Below are positions 5,830 through 7,379 of a stretch of DNA of 7,379 bases, piece after piece (position 1 is the first letter of the stretch; every line of letters begins with the position of its first letter). The stretch is from Spirochaetia bacterium. Lineage in GTDB: Bacteria; Spirochaetota; UBA12135. The translations under genes and the position numbers were made by a program. The stretch spans positions 855 to 8,233 of the forward strand of contig DNNS01000324.1 in NCBI GenBank assembly GCA_003497555.1. The letters are read 5' to 3'. A model generated the notes under the pieces. That model had not been told where the DNA came from. It saw only the letters and a program-made list of their open reading frames with translations, and did not search any database.

Positions 5830-6945
5830 TTACCTGCCGCAATATTCCACGGTATAACCGGCCTGAAGAAATTTGGAGACTTCGGTTACAAAGCTTGTTA
5901 CAAGCGCTCCCCGGGGCAGGGTCTCTTCCCGGATAATGGAGTCAAGGCAAATCAGCGCCATGGGGGGACCGGCATATCCAAGCTCGCCGAGTTTGGTATA
6001 AAAAACATCACGGGCGATTCCAAGGGAGGCGGCTTCTTCCTTGATGGAATCAATAATATGCCTGGTAGGCATATTAATCTGAAAAATTTTAATCCCGGCC
6101 GGATCAATTTGTTCTTTTTTCAGCATACGCTTGAAACCTTTGATGAAAACGGATCCTTCCGGCTCCTGAAAAATATCCGTGGAAAGGGCATTGCGGAATT
6201 TCTGTTTTAAATGATGAAGCCCAAGCCGGTATTCTTTCAGGGGATTCATCCAGTAAGCCGGTCTTTCATTAAACATAAGGGAAGGTTTTGATCCGGCCAG
6301 AGATTCGGTATAAGCGCTGTGTACCCGGTAGCCGCAGGAGCGTTCCCGGTCAGAGGTTAGTAAAAGAGCCCCGGCGCCATCGCATAAAAACCAGCGCAGG
6401 AACAGCGATTCTTTGTCAAGAAGTTTCTGGTTATAATAATCCGCACGCAGTTCAGATGATGCAATATTGGAAGAAATAACCAGCGCGTTTTTATTTTTTC
6501 CGTTTTTTATCATTTCAAAGGCAATTTTAAACGCTTTATACGCCGAGGTGCAATTGGCGTGTATTGAATACTCCTCACAAAAATTTATTCCCAGCGCCTC
6601 CTGGATTCTTGCGCTGGGAGTGGGCATTTGATCCATATGAGCCGAACCGTAGCAGATAAGATCTATTTCGCCCGCAGGTACCCCGGCTGAGTCAAGCGCT
6701 TTTTTTGCGGCTTTAACACTCATGGAAATATTATCTTCAAAATATTCGCCGGTGGCCGGATCAAAAGCATAATGGAGATAGTCAATATCAAGAATCTCTT
6801 TCATTACAGGATGCATATTCCTGACCCAATTTTGAATTTTCAGGGAAGCCTCTGTTAATTCTCCTAAATATTCCGGGATATCATCGAATAATACCCGTTT
6901 CCCGGGTAAAAAGGTACCGCTTCCGCTTATATACACATCATGCAT
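5830..6945 (-). CDS. FabH/KAS III-like beta-ketoacyl synthase family protein (371 aa)
   Basis: This is a thiolase-fold protein of the KAS III group. MHDVYISGSGTFLPGK matches the FabH start, MPTPSARIQEALGI (107-120) the region before the nucleophile, HANCTSAY (129-136) the active-site Cys C132, and LCDGAGALLL (187-196) the conserved GDGAGA strand. The other two triad positions are unusual. In the segment FQINMPTRHII (288-298) no His occupies the place of FabH HQAN, although H296 is nearby. The GNTSAAS segment is GELGYAG (320-326), with Glu for the catalytic Asn. Decarboxylative condensation may thus be altered; acyl transfer, as in CerJ-like KAS III relatives, or another condensation is possible. 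The C-terminus (VTEVSKFLQAGYTV) looks intact. It is not an HMG-CoA synthase, because the catalytic Glu of that family is not seen. The gene follows the FabF-type gene by 21 nt and has an AGGAA site 5 nt before ATG. Confidence 0.88.
   Translation of the reverse strand: MHDVYISGSGTFLPGKRVLFDDIPEYLGELTEASLKIQNWVRNMHPVMKEILDIDYLHYAFDPATGEYFEDNISMSVKAAKKALDSAGVPAGEIDLICYGSAHMDQMPTPSARIQEALGINFCEEYSIHANCTSAYKAFKIAFEMIKNGKNKNALVISSNIASSELRADYYNQKLLDKESLFLRWFLCDGAGALLLTSDRERSCGYRVHSAYTESLAGSKPSLMFNERPAYWMNPLKEYRLGLHHLKQKFRNALSTDIFQEPEGSVFIKGFKRMLKKEQIDPAGIKIFQINMPTRHIIDSIKEEAASLGIARDVFYTKLGELGYAGPPMALICLDSIIREETLPRGALVTSFVTEVSKFLQAGYTVEYCGR
5833..5838 (-). promoter_or_regulatory. Ribosome binding site for the acyltransferase GTG start
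   Basis: GGCAGG on the minus strand ends 4 nt before the GTG at 5828-5826. It supports that non-ATG start, which also gives the family N-terminus. It lies inside the last codons of the KAS III-like gene, consistent with coupling. Confidence 0.5.
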
Positions 6946-6950
6946 AATGA

Positions 6951-6955
6951 TTCCT
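6951..6955 (-). promoter_or_regulatory. Ribosome binding site for the KAS III-like gene
   Basis: AGGAA on the minus strand is 5 nt upstream of the ATG at 6945, in the 21-nt gap after the ketosynthase stop. It fixes this start over internal alternatives. Confidence 0.55.
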
Positions 6956-6966
6956 GGGAAAAAATC

Positions 6967-7379
6967 TTAACCCGGCCTGGAGAAGATTGATACTCCGTTG
7001 TGGCCGCCGAAAGCAAAAGTATTGCTCATAATATGATTTACTCTTTTTTTTCTGGGAGTTTTTCCGATTATATCGAGATCAAAATCCGAATTGGCTTTAT
7101 CAAAATGGAGTGTCTGGGGAAGCAGTTCTTTTTCCAGAGCCATACAGGAAAGAACCGCTTCAATACCGGAGGCGCCGGATAAACAGTGACCTGTCATAGA
7201 CTTGGCAGATGAAATGGGGATTCTGCCTGCGCAGTCTGAAAAAACTTTTTGAATGGCTTGCACTTCGCAGAGGTCGTTAAGTTTGGTACCCGTGCCATGA
7301 GTATTTATATACCCGATATCTTCAGGATGCAAAGAAGCATTCTTCAGGGCCAGTTCCATGGTTTTAGCCATACCTTCTC
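6967..7379 (-). CDS. FabF-type beta-ketoacyl-ACP synthase, C-terminal part (partial at the right edge)
   Basis: The frame is open to the window edge (codons for E-G precede the ATG at 7371, which is internal: EGMAKTMELAL matches the family). This is a condensing enzyme that extends an acyl chain with a malonyl-type carrier thioester. Counting from that Met, YINTHGTGTKLND (21-33) holds the first catalytic His H25. SSAKSMTGHCLSGASG (54-69) holds the conserved Lys K58 and the second His H62. NTFAFGGHNGVSIF (117-130) is the closing FGGxN motif. The Cys nucleophile lies off-window, so a decarboxylating (KSQ) variant cannot be excluded. It ends in TAA at 6969-6967 and leads the visible part of the operon. 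Whether it is a discrete FabF or the end of a larger protein is unknown. Confidence 0.9.
   Translation of the reverse strand, partial: EGMAKTMELALKNASLHPEDIGYINTHGTGTKLNDLCEVQAIQKVFSDCAGRIPISSAKSMTGHCLSGASGIEAVLSCMALEKELLPQTLHFDKANSDFDLDIIGKTPRKKRVNHIMSNTFAFGGHNGVSIFSRPG

Larger units (their letters stand above)
741..7379 (-). other. Putative polycistronic acyl-biosynthesis operon (right end beyond the window)
   Basis: Eight genes lie in one direction with these junctions: 21 nt, 1 nt, 1 nt (using the frame-corrected acyltransferase end at 4909), 28 nt, 4-nt overlap, 2 nt and 20-nt overlap. No gap is large enough for an obvious promoter or hairpin terminator, so a single transcript starting right of the window is the simplest reading. 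Gene content (ketosynthase, KAS III-like, acyltransferase, dehydrogenase, two crotonases, PPTase-like, radical SAM) fits one acyl pathway. The gene order recalls the accessory enzymes of trans-AT polyketide loci, but without an HMG-CoA synthase or a carrier protein in view. Confidence 0.75.

Noticed and set aside
5830..6945. HMG-CoA synthase of a polyketide beta-branching cassette
   Set aside because: The order KS, synthase, AT, ECH, ECH invites this, but MPTPSARIQEALGI and DGAGA are FabH-type and the HMGS catalytic Glu motif is absent.

Overview
The window (about 43-45% GC by eye) holds an almost gap-free, minus-strand run of genes for carrier-protein-type acyl-chain chemistry (polyketide or unusual fatty acid). 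The run enters from the right edge at 7379 and ends at 741. It meets, tail to tail, a plus-strand radical SAM gene that enters from the left edge and ends at 717. Free-standing mono-domain enzymes, two B12-binding-type radical SAM proteins, frequent CCGG and short AT-biased Shine-Dalgarno-like leaders suggest an anaerobic, possibly uncultured bacterium (for example a desulfobacterial, spirochaetal, planctomycete or omnitrophic type). The sequence alone does not fix the taxon.

Layout in transcription order on the minus strand: C-terminal part of a FabF-type ketosynthase (7379-6967); a FabH/KAS III-like protein (6945-5830); a FabD-like acyltransferase starting with GTG (5828), whose frame is broken near 5154-5156 and whose C-terminal 81 residues continue in another frame to 4909; a FadB-like 3-hydroxyacyl-CoA dehydrogenase with two C-terminal domains (4907-3828); a crotonase (3799-3083); a short AcpS-like phosphopantetheinyl transferase domain protein (3086-2745); a second crotonase (2742-2086); and a radical SAM protein with an N-terminal B12-binding-type domain (2105-741). 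Gaps are 1-28 nt and two junctions overlap (4 and 20 nt), so this is very probably one operon whose promoter lies outside the window.

A plausible joint role (inference) is that the ketosynthase and KAS III-like protein build or move an acyl chain supplied by the acyltransferase. The dehydrogenase and crotonases would act as ketoreductase and dehydratase of a beta-oxidation-like cycle run in the reductive direction. The PPTase-like protein would serve carrier proteins encoded elsewhere, and the radical SAM enzyme would tailor the product. No acyl carrier protein, enoyl reductase, thioesterase or HMG-CoA synthase lies inside the window. Several enzymes depart from family consensus at key residues: the KAS III-like protein lacks the usual His and Asn, the acyltransferase lacks the malonyl-binding Arg, and the PPTase-like protein lacks the usual metal-binding acids. 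Together with the unusual gene mix, this makes the locus look like a specialised and possibly undescribed acyl pathway rather than housekeeping fatty acid synthesis.
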